DNA of 64,000 nt from JBQSUQ01 sp052384575 (GCA_052384575.1 JBQSUQ010000007.1); one strand, 5' to 3'. Positions 24,894 to 34,602 are shown, numbered from the stretch's first letter. Numbers and translations are program-made. The notes: a model not told the origin generated them from the sequence alone.

Positions 24894-25853
24894 ATGAAAA
24901 ATTGGAAAACTGCAATTAAGAGTTGTTTAGTGGGGTTACTAGGACTTTGTGCGATCACATCACAAGCGCAACCTAATTGGCCTACAGGACCTGTTACAAT
25001 TATTACCCCTTGGGCAGTTGGGGGATTAGCTGACCAAATTAACCGCGCGATGTCTGAATACGGAAAAGAGCAATATGGTCAGCCATTGTTAGCGGATAAT
25101 ATTTTAGGATCTGGCGGTGCTGTGGCTTTAACAGAATATGTAAAAGAAGCACCAAATACACATAAATTAATTTTAGGTGGTGAAGGTAGTTTTGCTATCG
25201 CGCCACTCACAATGAAAGTCGCGTACAAATTTGATGATTTTGTACCTGTGATTAATATTTATTCTTCTACCTTTGTGTTCTTAGCGAATCCAAAAGCAAA
25301 AGTAGATGGAATGGCGACTTTAAAAGACTATATTGCTAAAGGCAAAACAGTAAAAGTAGGGGTAAATGGTACCAACTCTTCTGAAGCTTTACAAACTGCA
25401 GCTTTATTAACTGAATTAGGCGCTAAATTCAAATTAATTCCTTATGAAGGTGCAAATGAAGCCTTAACAGCAGTAGTTTCTGGTGAAGTGACTTTCGCAA
25501 CTACACATGCTTCTTTAGCACGTGAATTCGTTAAAGCCGGTAACGTAAAACCAGTCATTGCGTTTGATGAGAAAAAACTCGTTGATGAAGTGTATAACTT
25601 AGAAAGTGTGGGTGATTATGGTTTAGATACTTGGATGACCAATACCTGCGCGGTATTTATTCGTGCTGGAACTGATCCTGCGATTGTAGAGAAAAATTAC
25701 ACCGCACTTAAAACCATTTTAGAAAATCCAAAATTACAACAAACTGCAAAAAATATTGGTTTAAGATTGGATATTCGCGATGGTAAATGGGTAAAAGATT
25801 ATATCGATTCAACCATGTCAAAAGCGGAAAAATATTCTAAATTAGTGAAATAA
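24894..25853 (+). CDS. Tripartite tricarboxylate transporter solute-binding protein (TctC/Bug family)
   Basis: A 319-residue periplasmic receptor with a signal peptide ending SQAQ (about residue 22). ATG 24894 follows GGGAGATT. The Bug/TctC opening WPTGPVTIITPWAVGGLADQ is diagnostic, as is the later VGVNGTNSSEALQTAALL region. These proteins capture carboxylates or other small anions and hand them to TctA/TctB in a sodium-dependent symport. The ligand cannot be read from sequence; the downstream sulfatase suggests a small sulfated organic compound. A USS-dyad terminator separates it from tctB, so receptor may be made in excess. Confidence 0.9.
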   Translation: MKNWKTAIKSCLVGLLGLCAITSQAQPNWPTGPVTIITPWAVGGLADQINRAMSEYGKEQYGQPLLADNILGSGGAVALTEYVKEAPNTHKLILGGEGSFAIAPLTMKVAYKFDDFVPVINIYSSTFVFLANPKAKVDGMATLKDYIAKGKTVKVGVNGTNSSEALQTAALLTELGAKFKLIPYEGANEALTAVVSGEVTFATTHASLAREFVKAGNVKPVIAFDEKKLVDEVYNLESVGDYGLDTWMTNTCAVFIRAGTDPAIVEKNYTALKTILENPKLQQTAKNIGLRLDIRDGKWVKDYIDSTMSKAEKYSKLVK

Positions 25854-25861
25854 ATAGGCAT

Positions 25862-25906
25862 AAAGTGCGGTGTAAAATAACTGAAAATCTCACCGCACTT
25901 TTTTAT
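25862..25906 (+). terminator. USS-dyad attenuator between TctC- and TctB-type genes
   Basis: AAAGTGCGGTG (25862-25872) pairs with CACCGCACTTT (25891-25901), followed by T-rich sequence. It probably gives partial termination inside the operon, raising receptor over membrane subunits. Confidence 0.7.
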
Positions 25907-25918
25907 TAAGAGGTTGAT

Positions 25919-26374
25919 ATGAAAATTAGCTTTCGCCAAGATTTAGTCGGTGCAGTCGTTTTTCTCATTTTATCAATTAGCCTTTGGTTATTAATACCTT
26001 ATCAAATTATGGTAACTGATGATGAGGAAGTTATTACGGCACAAACTTTCCCTCGCTTAGTGATTGGTTTAATGGGAATTTGTAGTTTCATTTTATTGGT
26101 GAAAGAGTTGGTTAAGTGGTTTCGTAAACAACCAGTAAAAATGGTGGAATTACGATTTGATCAAGAACTTCGTAGTTTGATCGTTATTGCTTTATTGCTG
26201 TTATATTGGGCAATGTTAAACTGGCTGCCTTTTATGATAGCCTCAATGATTTTCTCTATTTTATTATTGCTGTTTTTTCGTTGTAAGAATTGGATATATT
26301 ATGCCATTGTGATCAGTGTTGTTATTTCTGTATCTGTTTTCTTTCAATATGTGCTCAATGTTTCGTTGCCTTAA
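25919..26374 (+). CDS. Tripartite tricarboxylate transporter small membrane subunit (TctB)
   Basis: A 151-residue membrane protein with about four hydrophobic segments. The layout is typical of TctB: one helix near residues 9-27, a second near 47-65 and a C-terminal pair. The conserved AQTFPRLVIGLMG segment near 42-54 is the family hallmark. It complexes with the large TctA permease encoded 21 bp downstream. ATG follows AAGAGGTTGAT. Sequence conservation in TctB is generally low, so the neighbours carry part of the assignment. Confidence 0.88.
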   Translation: MKISFRQDLVGAVVFLILSISLWLLIPYQIMVTDDEEVITAQTFPRLVIGLMGICSFILLVKELVKWFRKQPVKMVELRFDQELRSLIVIALLLLYWAMLNWLPFMIASMIFSILLLLFFRCKNWIYYAIVISVVISVSVFFQYVLNVSLP

Positions 26375-26395
26375 AAGGAAATAAGGAAGTGAATT

Positions 26396-27886
26396 ATGCT
26401 TGATCAAATCCTGTCTGGCTTTTCTGCTTTTTTCAATTGGGGTAGTTTTTTCTACATGAATTTGGGGTTATTCCTCGGTATTGTATTCGGATCTGTACCT
26501 GGTTTAACCGTCATGCTGTGCTTAGTCTTATTTTTACCTATTACCTACTCCCTCGATGCAATCCATTCTTTCATGTTTTTACTTGGGATCTATTGTGCTG
26601 GTAGTTACGGGGGATCGATTTCAGCTATTTTAATTAAAACACCTGGCACACCACATGCTGCCGCAACGATGATGGATGGTCACCCTTTAGCCTTACGAGG
26701 ACAAGCACAAAAAGCGCTAAATGTTGCCCTTTATGCTTCTTTTGCGGGAGGCATTATCAGTGCATTAGTGTTGTTATTTTTAGCCCCTGAAGTTGCCAAA
26801 GTGGCGATGAAAATGGGATCGCCCGAATATTTCTTAATTTGTGCTTTCGGCTTAACCATTATTGCGGGTGTCAGTGGTGAAAGCCTACTAAAAGGCATTA
26901 TTTCAGGTTGTGTTGGCTTGTTTTTATCCTTTATTGGTATGGATTTAATGAGTGGCGACACTATGCGTTTTGCCTTTGATAATATTAATTTGTATAGCGG
27001 ATTCGATTTGGTGGTGGTCCTTATAGGTTTATTTGCTTTAATTGAAATTATTCATAAAAGCATTGCACTAACTAATCAGCAAGATAAGGATAAACCACAA
27101 AATCTGCCATTGGATAAAGGACGTTTATCTAAATCAGAATGGGGACGTTTGACTAAGCCGATTTCAATTGGATCATTATCAGGTATTTTAGTCGGAATTA
27201 TCCCTGGCACAGGGGCGTCTATTGCGTCTTTTTTAAGCTATGACTTTACTCGTAAAGTATCAAAAAAACCAAAAGAATTTGGGAATGGCTCTATTGAGGG
27301 CATTGCTGCTGCGGAATGTGCAAATAATGCGATTACCGGTACAACCCTAATTCCATTGTTAACCTTAGGTATCCCAGGCGATGCCGCAGTGGCGTTGATG
27401 TTAGGGGCACTAATGATCAATGGCTTAACACCAGGACCAAATCTATTCACAACCCATAGCACAGCGGTTTATGCCATTATGATTGGCTTAATTTTCGTTA
27501 ATATCTTTATGCTAATTCAAGGAAAATATTTAGTGAAATTATTTGCTCGCGTGGTTCGTATTCCGCAGCAAATTTTAATTCCATGTATTGCTATTTTCTG
27601 TTTTGCAGGGGCTTATTCGTTAAAAGAAAGTATGTTTGATGTGGGCACAGCTATTGCCTTTGGCGTGATTTCTTACATTATGGATAAATTAGGTTTCTCT
27701 GCGGTGCCGACTTTATTAGGCTTAGTATTGGGAGCATTAACAGAGAAAAATTTACGCCGCTCTTTAATGATTTCGGACGGTGAATGGAGCATTTTTCTTG
27801 AACGCCCATTCTCATTGGCTTTTTGCATACTAATTTTACTGACCATCATTAGTATTCTTTATACCAATTATAAAAAACTACGCTAA
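26396..27886 (+). CDS. Tripartite tricarboxylate transporter large permease (TctA)
   Basis: A 496-residue integral membrane permease with about twelve hydrophobic segments. It has the TctA signatures LGIVFGSVPGLTVMLCLVL near residue 24 and, in the second half, GILVGIIPGTGASIASFLSY near 260; both contain the conserved PG turn. The segment AAECANNAITGTTLIPLLTLGIPGD is also characteristic. It forms the translocation path with TctB and receives substrate from TctC. The length equals that of characterised TctA proteins. Confidence 0.93.
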   Translation: MLDQILSGFSAFFNWGSFFYMNLGLFLGIVFGSVPGLTVMLCLVLFLPITYSLDAIHSFMFLLGIYCAGSYGGSISAILIKTPGTPHAAATMMDGHPLALRGQAQKALNVALYASFAGGIISALVLLFLAPEVAKVAMKMGSPEYFLICAFGLTIIAGVSGESLLKGIISGCVGLFLSFIGMDLMSGDTMRFAFDNINLYSGFDLVVVLIGLFALIEIIHKSIALTNQQDKDKPQNLPLDKGRLSKSEWGRLTKPISIGSLSGILVGIIPGTGASIASFLSYDFTRKVSKKPKEFGNGSIEGIAAAECANNAITGTTLIPLLTLGIPGDAAVALMLGALMINGLTPGPNLFTTHSTAVYAIMIGLIFVNIFMLIQGKYLVKLFARVVRIPQQILIPCIAIFCFAGAYSLKESMFDVGTAIAFGVISYIMDKLGFSAVPTLLGLVLGALTEKNLRRSLMISDGEWSIFLERPFSLAFCILILLTIISILYTNYKKLR

Positions 27887-27920
27887 TTTTGACCGCACTT
27901 TGTGTCAATAAGGATAAATA

Positions 27921-29291
27921 ATGAACAGACCGAATATTGTATTTTATTTTACCGATCAACAACGTTGGGATACTGTTGGTGCTTATGGACAGCCTTTAGA
28001 TATTACGCCAACACTAGATAAAATGGCAGAGGAAGGAGTATTATTTGAGGAAGCCTTTTCTTCTCAGCCTGTATGTGGTCCTTGTCGTTCAATTTTCCAA
28101 AGTGGCTTATATCCAACAGAAACAGGCTGTTTCCGCAATAATGTTGCTTTGCCTTTAGATATCAAAACCGTCGCTGACTATTTTACTGAAAATGGCTATG
28201 ACACCGCTTACATTGGTAAATGGCATTTAGCGAGCGATGGGGAATTAGAAGAAACGCCAACTATTGATTACACTGTTACAGCAATTCCGCCTGAACGACG
28301 AGGTGGTTATAAAGGCTTCTGGCGTGCAGCAGATGTATTAGAGTTTACTTCCCATGGTTACGATGGCTTTGTGTTTGATGAAAATATGAATAAATGTGAG
28401 TTTAAAGGCTATCGTGTGGATTGTATTACGGACTATGCGCTCGAATATCTCGATCAATATCAAGGCGATAAACCTTTCTTTATGACAATTTCACATATTG
28501 AGCCACATCATCAAAATGATCGCCACTGTTATGAAGGCCCTAATGGTTCAAAAGTGCGGTTTAAAAATTATCAACTTCCGCATGATTTGGCGGTGCTAAA
28601 GGGCAATGCAGATGAAATGTATCCAGACTATCTCGGTTGTTGTCGTAGTCTTGATGATAATTTAGCAAGACTCATTGATAAATTGAAAGAAAAAGGGTTA
28701 TACGAGAATACCATTATTGTGTTTGCTTCCGATCATGGTTCGCATTTTATGACGCGTAATCGTGATGCTAATTTAAATGGTTACGACGATTATAAACGTT
28801 CTTGCCATTCTTCCGCTTGCCATGTGCCATTGGTGATTACAGGCGGAAAATATGTGGGCGGAAAACGGATTAAGCAACTGGTTAGTACCGCGAGTTTACC
28901 AAAAACATTCTTAGCGATGGCGGGGATTGATGTGGGTGATAATATGGTTGGTGAGGATCTATACCAAGTTATTGAGAACACCAATCCGCAACGTTTAAAT
29001 GAAGTCTTTATTCAAATCAGTGAAAGTCGAGTAGGGCGAGCATTACGTACCGATAAGTATCTTTACGCGGTTACCGCACCGAATAAAAATGGTGGTGAGC
29101 ACTCGGGCAGTGATTTATATGTAGAGGACTTTTTATATGATTTAGAAAAAGATCCTTATGAATTAACAAATCTTGTGAGTGATCCAAATTATGAAGCAGT
29201 ACGTATAGAATTGCGTCAAAAATTGGGTGATCAAATGGTGATTGCTAAAGAACAACGACCACAAATTTTGCCAGCAGGATCACAAATTTAG
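27921..29291 (+). CDS. Cytoplasmic sulfatase of the formylglycine (Cys) type
   Basis: A 456-residue alkaline-phosphatase-superfamily sulfatase. The maturation motif CGPCR places the formylglycine precursor at Cys52. Metal ligands are visible in FTDQQRWD (Asp12, Gln13) and in VFASDHGSH near residue 273. There is no signal peptide (it starts MNRPNIVFYFTDQQ), so the enzyme is predicted cytoplasmic, unlike most bacterial polysaccharide sulfatases. The nearby anSME and transporter suggest it cleaves an imported small sulfate ester. Substrate is unknown; a phosphonate or phosphate monoester hydrolase of the same fold is the alternative. Confidence 0.9.
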   Translation: MNRPNIVFYFTDQQRWDTVGAYGQPLDITPTLDKMAEEGVLFEEAFSSQPVCGPCRSIFQSGLYPTETGCFRNNVALPLDIKTVADYFTENGYDTAYIGKWHLASDGELEETPTIDYTVTAIPPERRGGYKGFWRAADVLEFTSHGYDGFVFDENMNKCEFKGYRVDCITDYALEYLDQYQGDKPFFMTISHIEPHHQNDRHCYEGPNGSKVRFKNYQLPHDLAVLKGNADEMYPDYLGCCRSLDDNLARLIDKLKEKGLYENTIIVFASDHGSHFMTRNRDANLNGYDDYKRSCHSSACHVPLVITGGKYVGGKRIKQLVSTASLPKTFLAMAGIDVGDNMVGEDLYQVIENTNPQRLNEVFIQISESRVGRALRTDKYLYAVTAPNKNGGEHSGSDLYVEDFLYDLEKDPYELTNLVSDPNYEAVRIELRQKLGDQMVIAKEQRPQILPAGSQI

Positions 29292-29349
29292 CGGATAATC
29301 ATCGCATCCATATTGAAAAAATTGTATAGTAGCTTCGCAAGGAGACAGT

Positions 29350-29919
29350 ATGGATGCGATTGAATTACTTCAGCCTGAGAACTTAATTAATTGTCAATTA
29401 ACACATATTCATCTTGATAAAGGACTCATTGTGTACTCCCAAGGGGAGCAAGCACAGGATTTTTATTATCTTAAAAGCGGGTTAATTGGTCTTTATCATA
29501 TGCTGGAAAATGGTAAAGAAAGTTTAGTTCGCCTTTATCAACATCATCAATATTTTGGTTTCCGTACTTTCTTTGGTGATCATTTTTATCATTGTACTGC
29601 CCGTATTTTGCAACCTGCGGAAATTATTCGTATTAAACCGCAAGATTTACCGCAGTTTCTGTCAAAAAATCCGCATTTAGCCACGTTTTTGATTAAACAA
29701 TTAGCCATTGAATTACAGGATGCAGAGCATCGTTTATCACAGGTTTCTTATCAGCGTAGCACTGAACGTATCGCTTCGAGTATTCGTTTTTTAACAGATA
29801 ATTACCCCAATTATCATTGGACTTATCGTGAAATTGCTGAATTTGCTGGTTGTGAGACAGAAACTGCCATTCGTATTAGTCGTAAGTTAAAAAGCCAAGG
29901 TCTGTTACAGAATGATTAA
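29350..29919 (+). CDS. Crp/Fnr-family transcriptional regulator
   Basis: A 189-residue regulator with an N-terminal cyclic-nucleotide-binding-like beta-roll (about 10-115), a dimerisation helix and a C-terminal winged HTH (HWTYREIAEFAGCETETAIRISRKLKSQG region, about 150-182). It is shorter than CRP and Fnr. It lacks the N-terminal cysteine cluster of Fnr, so it should not be an Fe-S oxygen sensor, and the Arg-Ser cAMP-binding pair of CRP is not obvious (YHCT occupies that stretch). The ligand may be the imported compound. It lies 58 bp after the sulfatase in the same direction. Confidence 0.88.
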   Translation: MDAIELLQPENLINCQLTHIHLDKGLIVYSQGEQAQDFYYLKSGLIGLYHMLENGKESLVRLYQHHQYFGFRTFFGDHFYHCTARILQPAEIIRIKPQDLPQFLSKNPHLATFLIKQLAIELQDAEHRLSQVSYQRSTERIASSIRFLTDNYPNYHWTYREIAEFAGCETETAIRISRKLKSQGLLQND

Positions 29920-29922
29920 CTG

Positions 29923-29956
29923 AGCGAGATACTCGACCGAGTTTTAAAATCTCGCT
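29923..29956 (+). repeat. Inverted repeat after the regulator gene
   Basis: AGCGAGAT (29923-29930) and ATCTCGCT (29949-29956) are complementary with an 18-nt loop. It may act as a weak terminator before dnaE; no strong T-run follows. Confidence 0.4.
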
Positions 29957-29992
29957 AAAATAGACCGCACTTTTTATTTTCAAGGAATAAGC

Positions 29993-32900
29993 ATGTCATC
30001 CCCTCGTTTCGTTCATCTTCGTACTCACAGTGATTTTTCTATGATCAATGGTATTGCCAAAGTGAAACCATTGGTAAAAGCCTGTGTGCAAAATCAAATG
30101 GTTGCCTTGGGAATAACGGATTTTACGAATTTTTGTGGGTTAGTGCGTTTTTATGGCGAAGCCTTGAGTTCTGGCGTTAAACCTATTGTTGGTGCCGATG
30201 TATTAGTAAAAAGTGCATTATGCGGTGATGAATTATTTGAATTAACCTTGTTAGCTAAAAATAATGAGGGTTATAAAAATATAACGCTTTTATTATCAAA
30301 GGCTTACCAGCGAGGTTATGATGACTTGCCCTATATTGATCAAGAATGGCTTGCTGAATTGCGAGAGGGCATTATTGTGCTTTCTGGTGGGCGAAATGGT
30401 GATATTGGCAAAAAACTATTAAAATCAAATGCTGCTGATGTCACAAGTGCGGTGCATTTTTATCAAGAATTTTTCCCTGACCATTTTTATTTAACCCTAT
30501 CCCGAATTGGTCATCCTGAAGATGAGATTTATATTCAAGCAGCGTTGGAGTTAGCCAAAACCCACCAAATTCCCGTTGTCGCTACCAACGATGTGTTGTT
30601 TTTACAACCGAGCGATTTTGAAGCTCATGAAATTCGGGTGGCAATTCATGATGGTTATACCTTGGATGATCCAAAACGCCCGAAGCGCTATACCACGCAA
30701 CAATATTTCCGTTCTGAGCAAGAAATGTGCGATTTGTTCGCGGACATTCCTTCTGCGTTGGAAAATAGTTTGTTAATTGCGCAACGTTGCAATGTAACCA
30801 TTCGTCTAGGCGAGTATTTCTTGCCACAATTCCCAACAGGTGAACTGAGCACTGAAGATTTCTTGATTAAAAAAGCGAAAGAGGGATTAGAAGAACGTTT
30901 ATTAGTGCTCTTTCCTGATGAAAAAGTGCGGTTAGAAAAACGTAAAGAATATGATGATCGCTTGCAAGTGGAATTAGATGTGATTAACCAAATGGGTTTT
31001 CCTGGTTACTTTTTGATCGTGATGGAGTTTATCCAATGGTCGAAAGATAATGATATTCCGGTGGGACCAGGGCGTGGTTCTGGTGCGGGTTCTTTGGTGG
31101 CTTATGCGTTAAGAATTACCGATTTAGATCCCTTAGAATTTGATTTGCTATTTGAGCGTTTCTTGAATCCTGAACGTGTTTCCATGCCCGATTTTGATGT
31201 GGATTTCTGCATGGATGGGCGAGATCGCGTGATTGAACACGTGGCAGAAACCTATGGGCGTGGCGCGGTTTCACAGATTATTACCTTCGGAACCATGGCA
31301 GCGAAAGCGGTAATTCGAGATGTAGGGCGCGTGCTTGGGCATCCTTATGGCTTTGTGGATCGCATTTCTAAAATGATTCCACCGGATCCCGGCATGACTT
31401 TAGCCAAAGCCTTTGATGCTGAACCACAATTACAAGCAGCCTATGATGCAGATGAAGAGGTCAAAGCCTTAATAGACATGGCGCGTAAATTGGAAGGGGT
31501 GACACGAAATGCAGGGAAACATGCGGGGGGCGTAGTAATTTCGCCGACCTTAATTACGGATTTCTCACCACTTTATTGCGATTCTGAAGGGTTACATCCT
31601 GTTACGCATTTTGATAAAAATGACGTGGAATATGCGGGCTTAGTGAAGTTCGACTTCTTAGGTCTGCGCACGCTGACCATTATTAAATGGGCGTTAGATA
31701 TGATCAATGCACGTTTAGCCAAAGAAGGAAAAAGTGCGGTGGATATTTCTGCAATTCCATTGGATGATCCTGATTCCTTTGCTTTATTGAAACGAGCTGA
31801 AACCACAGCGGTCTTCCAGTTGGAATCGCGCGGGATGAAAGATCTGATTAAACGCCTTCAACCTGACTGTTTTGAAGATATCATCGCTTTGGTGGCATTA
31901 TTCCGCCCAGGTCCATTAGAATCGGGCATGGTGCAAAACTTTATTGACCGAAAACATGGGCATGAGCCAGTTGCTTATCCAGATCCTGAATATCAACACG
32001 AAAGTTTAAAACCTATTTTAGATCCAACCTATGGTGTAATTGTTTATCAAGAGCAAGTGATGCAAATTGCGCAAGAATTGGCAGGTTACACGCTTGGTGG
32101 AGCGGACTTGCTGCGACGTGCAATGGGTAAGAAAAAGCCAGAAGAAATGGCGGCTCAACGTGACATTTTTGAAGCAGGAGCGGTTAAAAAAGGAATAAAG
32201 GGCGATCTTGCGTTGAAAATCTTCGACTTGGTAGAAAAATTCGCAGGCTATGGCTTTAACAAATCGCACTCTGCAGCTTATGCTTTGGTGTCTTACCAAA
32301 CACTTTGGTTGAAAACCCATTACCCTGCAGAGTTTATGGCAGCAGTAATGACCTCGGAGATGGATAACACTGATAAAATCGTTGGGCTTTATGATGAATG
32401 TTTGCGCATGGGATTAAAGGTGTTACCACCTGATATTAATTTGGGTAAACATCATTTTAGCGTTAACGAGAATGGCGAAATTGTTTATGGCATTGGTGCT
32501 ATTAAAGGTGTGGGCGAAGGTCCAATTGAAGCCTTAGTTTCAGCACGTAACCGCGGTGGAATTTTTAAAGATTTATTTGATCTTTGTGCGCGTGTAGATT
32601 TGAAACAAATTAACCGCCGAACTTTTGAAAGTTTAATTAAATCAGGGGCATTTGATAAATTAGGTCCTCATCGCGCAGCATTGGCGAAGAATTTAGAAGA
32701 CGCGTTACATTCCTCAAATCAATTTGCAAAAGATGAGGAAATTGGTCAGGCGGATATGTTTGGCGTGTTGACGGAAAGTCATGAAGATGTGGAACGTAAA
32801 TACGCGAAAACGGCGCGATGGAGTGAAAAACAAATTTTAGAGGGCGAGCGTGAAACCCTTGGGCTTTATTTGAGTAGCCATCCGATCAGTCCTTATTTAA

Positions 32901-33469
32901 AAGAGCTTTCCCATTACAGCTCCTCACGTTTGGCAGATTTAACACCAAATCAAAGAGGCAAAACCAGCAAAGCCTGTGGCTTAATTATCGCTTCTCGATT
33001 TGCGGTAACCAAAAAAGGCAGTCGTTTGGGTATTGCGACCTTAGATGATCGTTCGGGCAAACTCGATATTACGTTATTTGCCGAAGCGTTGGAAAAATAT
33101 GGTGAGAAACTACAAAAAGATGCCATTGTTATTGTTTCAGGACAAGTGAGTTTTGATGAGTTTACCCAAGGCTTGCGAATGTCTGTCCGCGAATTAGAAA
33201 CCTTAGACGAAGCGCGCAGCCGATATGCGAAGAGTCTGGCACTAAGTATAAAACAAGCGCAAATTACACCGCACTTTATCCGACAATTAAAGGATATTAT
33301 TGAGCCTTATAGTGGTGGAACCATTCCGATTAATATGTATTACGACAGTCCAAAAGGGCGAGCTTTGCTGAAATTAGGTGTGCAATGGAGTATTCATCCT
33401 CAAGATGAATTGCTTTCTGCTTTGGTGGACTTGCTTGGTGATAACGCAGTGGAATTGGAGTTTGAGTAA
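29993..33469 (+). CDS. dnaE: DNA polymerase III alpha subunit
   Basis: A 1158-residue replicative polymerase catalytic subunit of usual length. It has an N-terminal PHP domain (FVHLRTHSDFSMINGIAKV), a palm with catalytic aspartates in MPDFDVDFCMD near residue 400 and a third Asp further on, a helix-hairpin-helix region, and a C-terminal OB fold (KACGLIIASRFAVTKKGSRLG). ATG follows AAGGAATAAGC. A USS lies 23 bp upstream, and several more occur inside the gene. Confidence 0.97.
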   Translation: MSSPRFVHLRTHSDFSMINGIAKVKPLVKACVQNQMVALGITDFTNFCGLVRFYGEALSSGVKPIVGADVLVKSALCGDELFELTLLAKNNEGYKNITLLLSKAYQRGYDDLPYIDQEWLAELREGIIVLSGGRNGDIGKKLLKSNAADVTSAVHFYQEFFPDHFYLTLSRIGHPEDEIYIQAALELAKTHQIPVVATNDVLFLQPSDFEAHEIRVAIHDGYTLDDPKRPKRYTTQQYFRSEQEMCDLFADIPSALENSLLIAQRCNVTIRLGEYFLPQFPTGELSTEDFLIKKAKEGLEERLLVLFPDEKVRLEKRKEYDDRLQVELDVINQMGFPGYFLIVMEFIQWSKDNDIPVGPGRGSGAGSLVAYALRITDLDPLEFDLLFERFLNPERVSMPDFDVDFCMDGRDRVIEHVAETYGRGAVSQIITFGTMAAKAVIRDVGRVLGHPYGFVDRISKMIPPDPGMTLAKAFDAEPQLQAAYDADEEVKALIDMARKLEGVTRNAGKHAGGVVISPTLITDFSPLYCDSEGLHPVTHFDKNDVEYAGLVKFDFLGLRTLTIIKWALDMINARLAKEGKSAVDISAIPLDDPDSFALLKRAETTAVFQLESRGMKDLIKRLQPDCFEDIIALVALFRPGPLESGMVQNFIDRKHGHEPVAYPDPEYQHESLKPILDPTYGVIVYQEQVMQIAQELAGYTLGGADLLRRAMGKKKPEEMAAQRDIFEAGAVKKGIKGDLALKIFDLVEKFAGYGFNKSHSAAYALVSYQTLWLKTHYPAEFMAAVMTSEMDNTDKIVGLYDECLRMGLKVLPPDINLGKHHFSVNENGEIVYGIGAIKGVGEGPIEALVSARNRGGIFKDLFDLCARVDLKQINRRTFESLIKSGAFDKLGPHRAALAKNLEDALHSSNQFAKDEEIGQADMFGVLTESHEDVERKYAKTARWSEKQILEGERETLGLYLSSHPISPYLKELSHYSSSRLADLTPNQRGKTSKACGLIIASRFAVTKKGSRLGIATLDDRSGKLDITLFAEALEKYGEKLQKDAIVIVSGQVSFDEFTQGLRMSVRELETLDEARSRYAKSLALSIKQAQITPHFIRQLKDIIEPYSGGTIPINMYYDSPKGRALLKLGVQWSIHPQDELLSALVDLLGDNAVELEFE

Positions 33470-33558
33470 AATAGCTTGAATGTACAACATAAAACTATCG
33501 CAAACGATTACGTAACCTTGTATAATACGCAAAATTTTGAACTGTAAAGGACAGAACT

Positions 33559-34596
33559 GTGAGCAAACAATCTTTAAGTTATAAAGACGCTGGTGTAGAT
33601 ATTAATGCTGGCAATGAACTGGTTGAACGTATCAAACCGCACGTTAAACGTACTACTCGCCCTGAAGTGATTGGCGGATTAGGTGGCTTCGGTGCATTAT
33701 GTGCTTTGCCAACTAAATATAAAGAACCAATTTTAGTTTCAGGCACTGATGGTGTGGGTACTAAATTACGTTTAGCGATTGATTTGAAAAAACATGATAC
33801 CATCGGCATTGATTTAGTTGCTATGTGCGTGAATGACTTGGTTGTACAAGGTGCTGAACCTTTATTCTTCCTTGATTATTATGCAACCGGGAAATTAGAA
33901 GTGGATGTAGCTTCTGATGTGGTAAAAGGCATTGCTGAAGGCTGTGTTCAATCTGGTTGTGCATTAGTTGGTGGTGAAACTGCTGAAATGCCGGGTATGT
34001 ATCACGAAGGTGACTATGACTTAGCAGGTTTTTGTGTTGGCGTGGTAGAAAAATCAAAAATTTTAGATGGTTCTAAAGTGCAATCAGGCGATGCGTTAAT
34101 TGCATTGGCGTCTAGCGGTCCACATTCTAATGGTTATTCTTTAGTTCGCAAAGTGATTGAAGTAGCAGGCGTTAATCCTGCAACAGAACAATTAGCGGGT
34201 AAACCTTTGGCTGAGCAAGTGCTTGCACCAACCAAAATTTATGTGAAATCTGTTTTAGAATTAATTGAAAATGTTGATGTTCACGCGATTGCGCATTTAA
34301 CCGGTGGTGGTTTCTGGGAAAATATCCCTCGCGTATTACCAGATAACGTGAAAGCAGTGATTAATGAGAAAAGCTGGGAATGGCAACCTGTTTTCAAATG
34401 GTTACAAGAAAAAGGCAATATCGAAACCTATGAAATGTATCGCACATTTAACTGTGGTGTTGGTATGGTTATTGCATTACCACAAGCAGATGTGGAGAAA
34501 GCATTATCTGTATTGCGTGCAGCAGGTGAAGACGCTTGGTTAATTGGTCAAGTTGAGCCATTAAACGCAGGCGAGAAACAAGTTATTATTGCTTAA
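33559..34596 (+). CDS. purM: Phosphoribosylformylglycinamidine cyclo-ligase (AIR synthetase)
   Basis: A 345-residue enzyme of de novo purine synthesis that closes FGAM to aminoimidazole ribotide with ATP. The family landmarks SYKDAGVDINAGNELVERIK at the N-terminus, VSGTDGVGTKLRLA and DLVVQGAEPLFFLDYYA are all intact. GTG or ATG choice is clear: GTG at 33559 follows AAAGGACAGAACT. It is co-oriented with purN, with a hairpin terminator in the 57-bp gap. Confidence 0.97.
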   Translation: MSKQSLSYKDAGVDINAGNELVERIKPHVKRTTRPEVIGGLGGFGALCALPTKYKEPILVSGTDGVGTKLRLAIDLKKHDTIGIDLVAMCVNDLVVQGAEPLFFLDYYATGKLEVDVASDVVKGIAEGCVQSGCALVGGETAEMPGMYHEGDYDLAGFCVGVVEKSKILDGSKVQSGDALIALASSGPHSNGYSLVRKVIEVAGVNPATEQLAGKPLAEQVLAPTKIYVKSVLELIENVDVHAIAHLTGGGFWENIPRVLPDNVKAVINEKSWEWQPVFKWLQEKGNIETYEMYRTFNCGVGMVIALPQADVEKALSVLRAAGEDAWLIGQVEPLNAGEKQVIIA

Positions 34597-34602
34597 TTAA
34601 AT

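Noticed and set aside
29291..29349. Third copy of the sulfatase-locus dyad before the Crp-family gene
   Set aside because: GATAATCATCGCAT near 29294 shares only part of the motif and lacks its symmetry.
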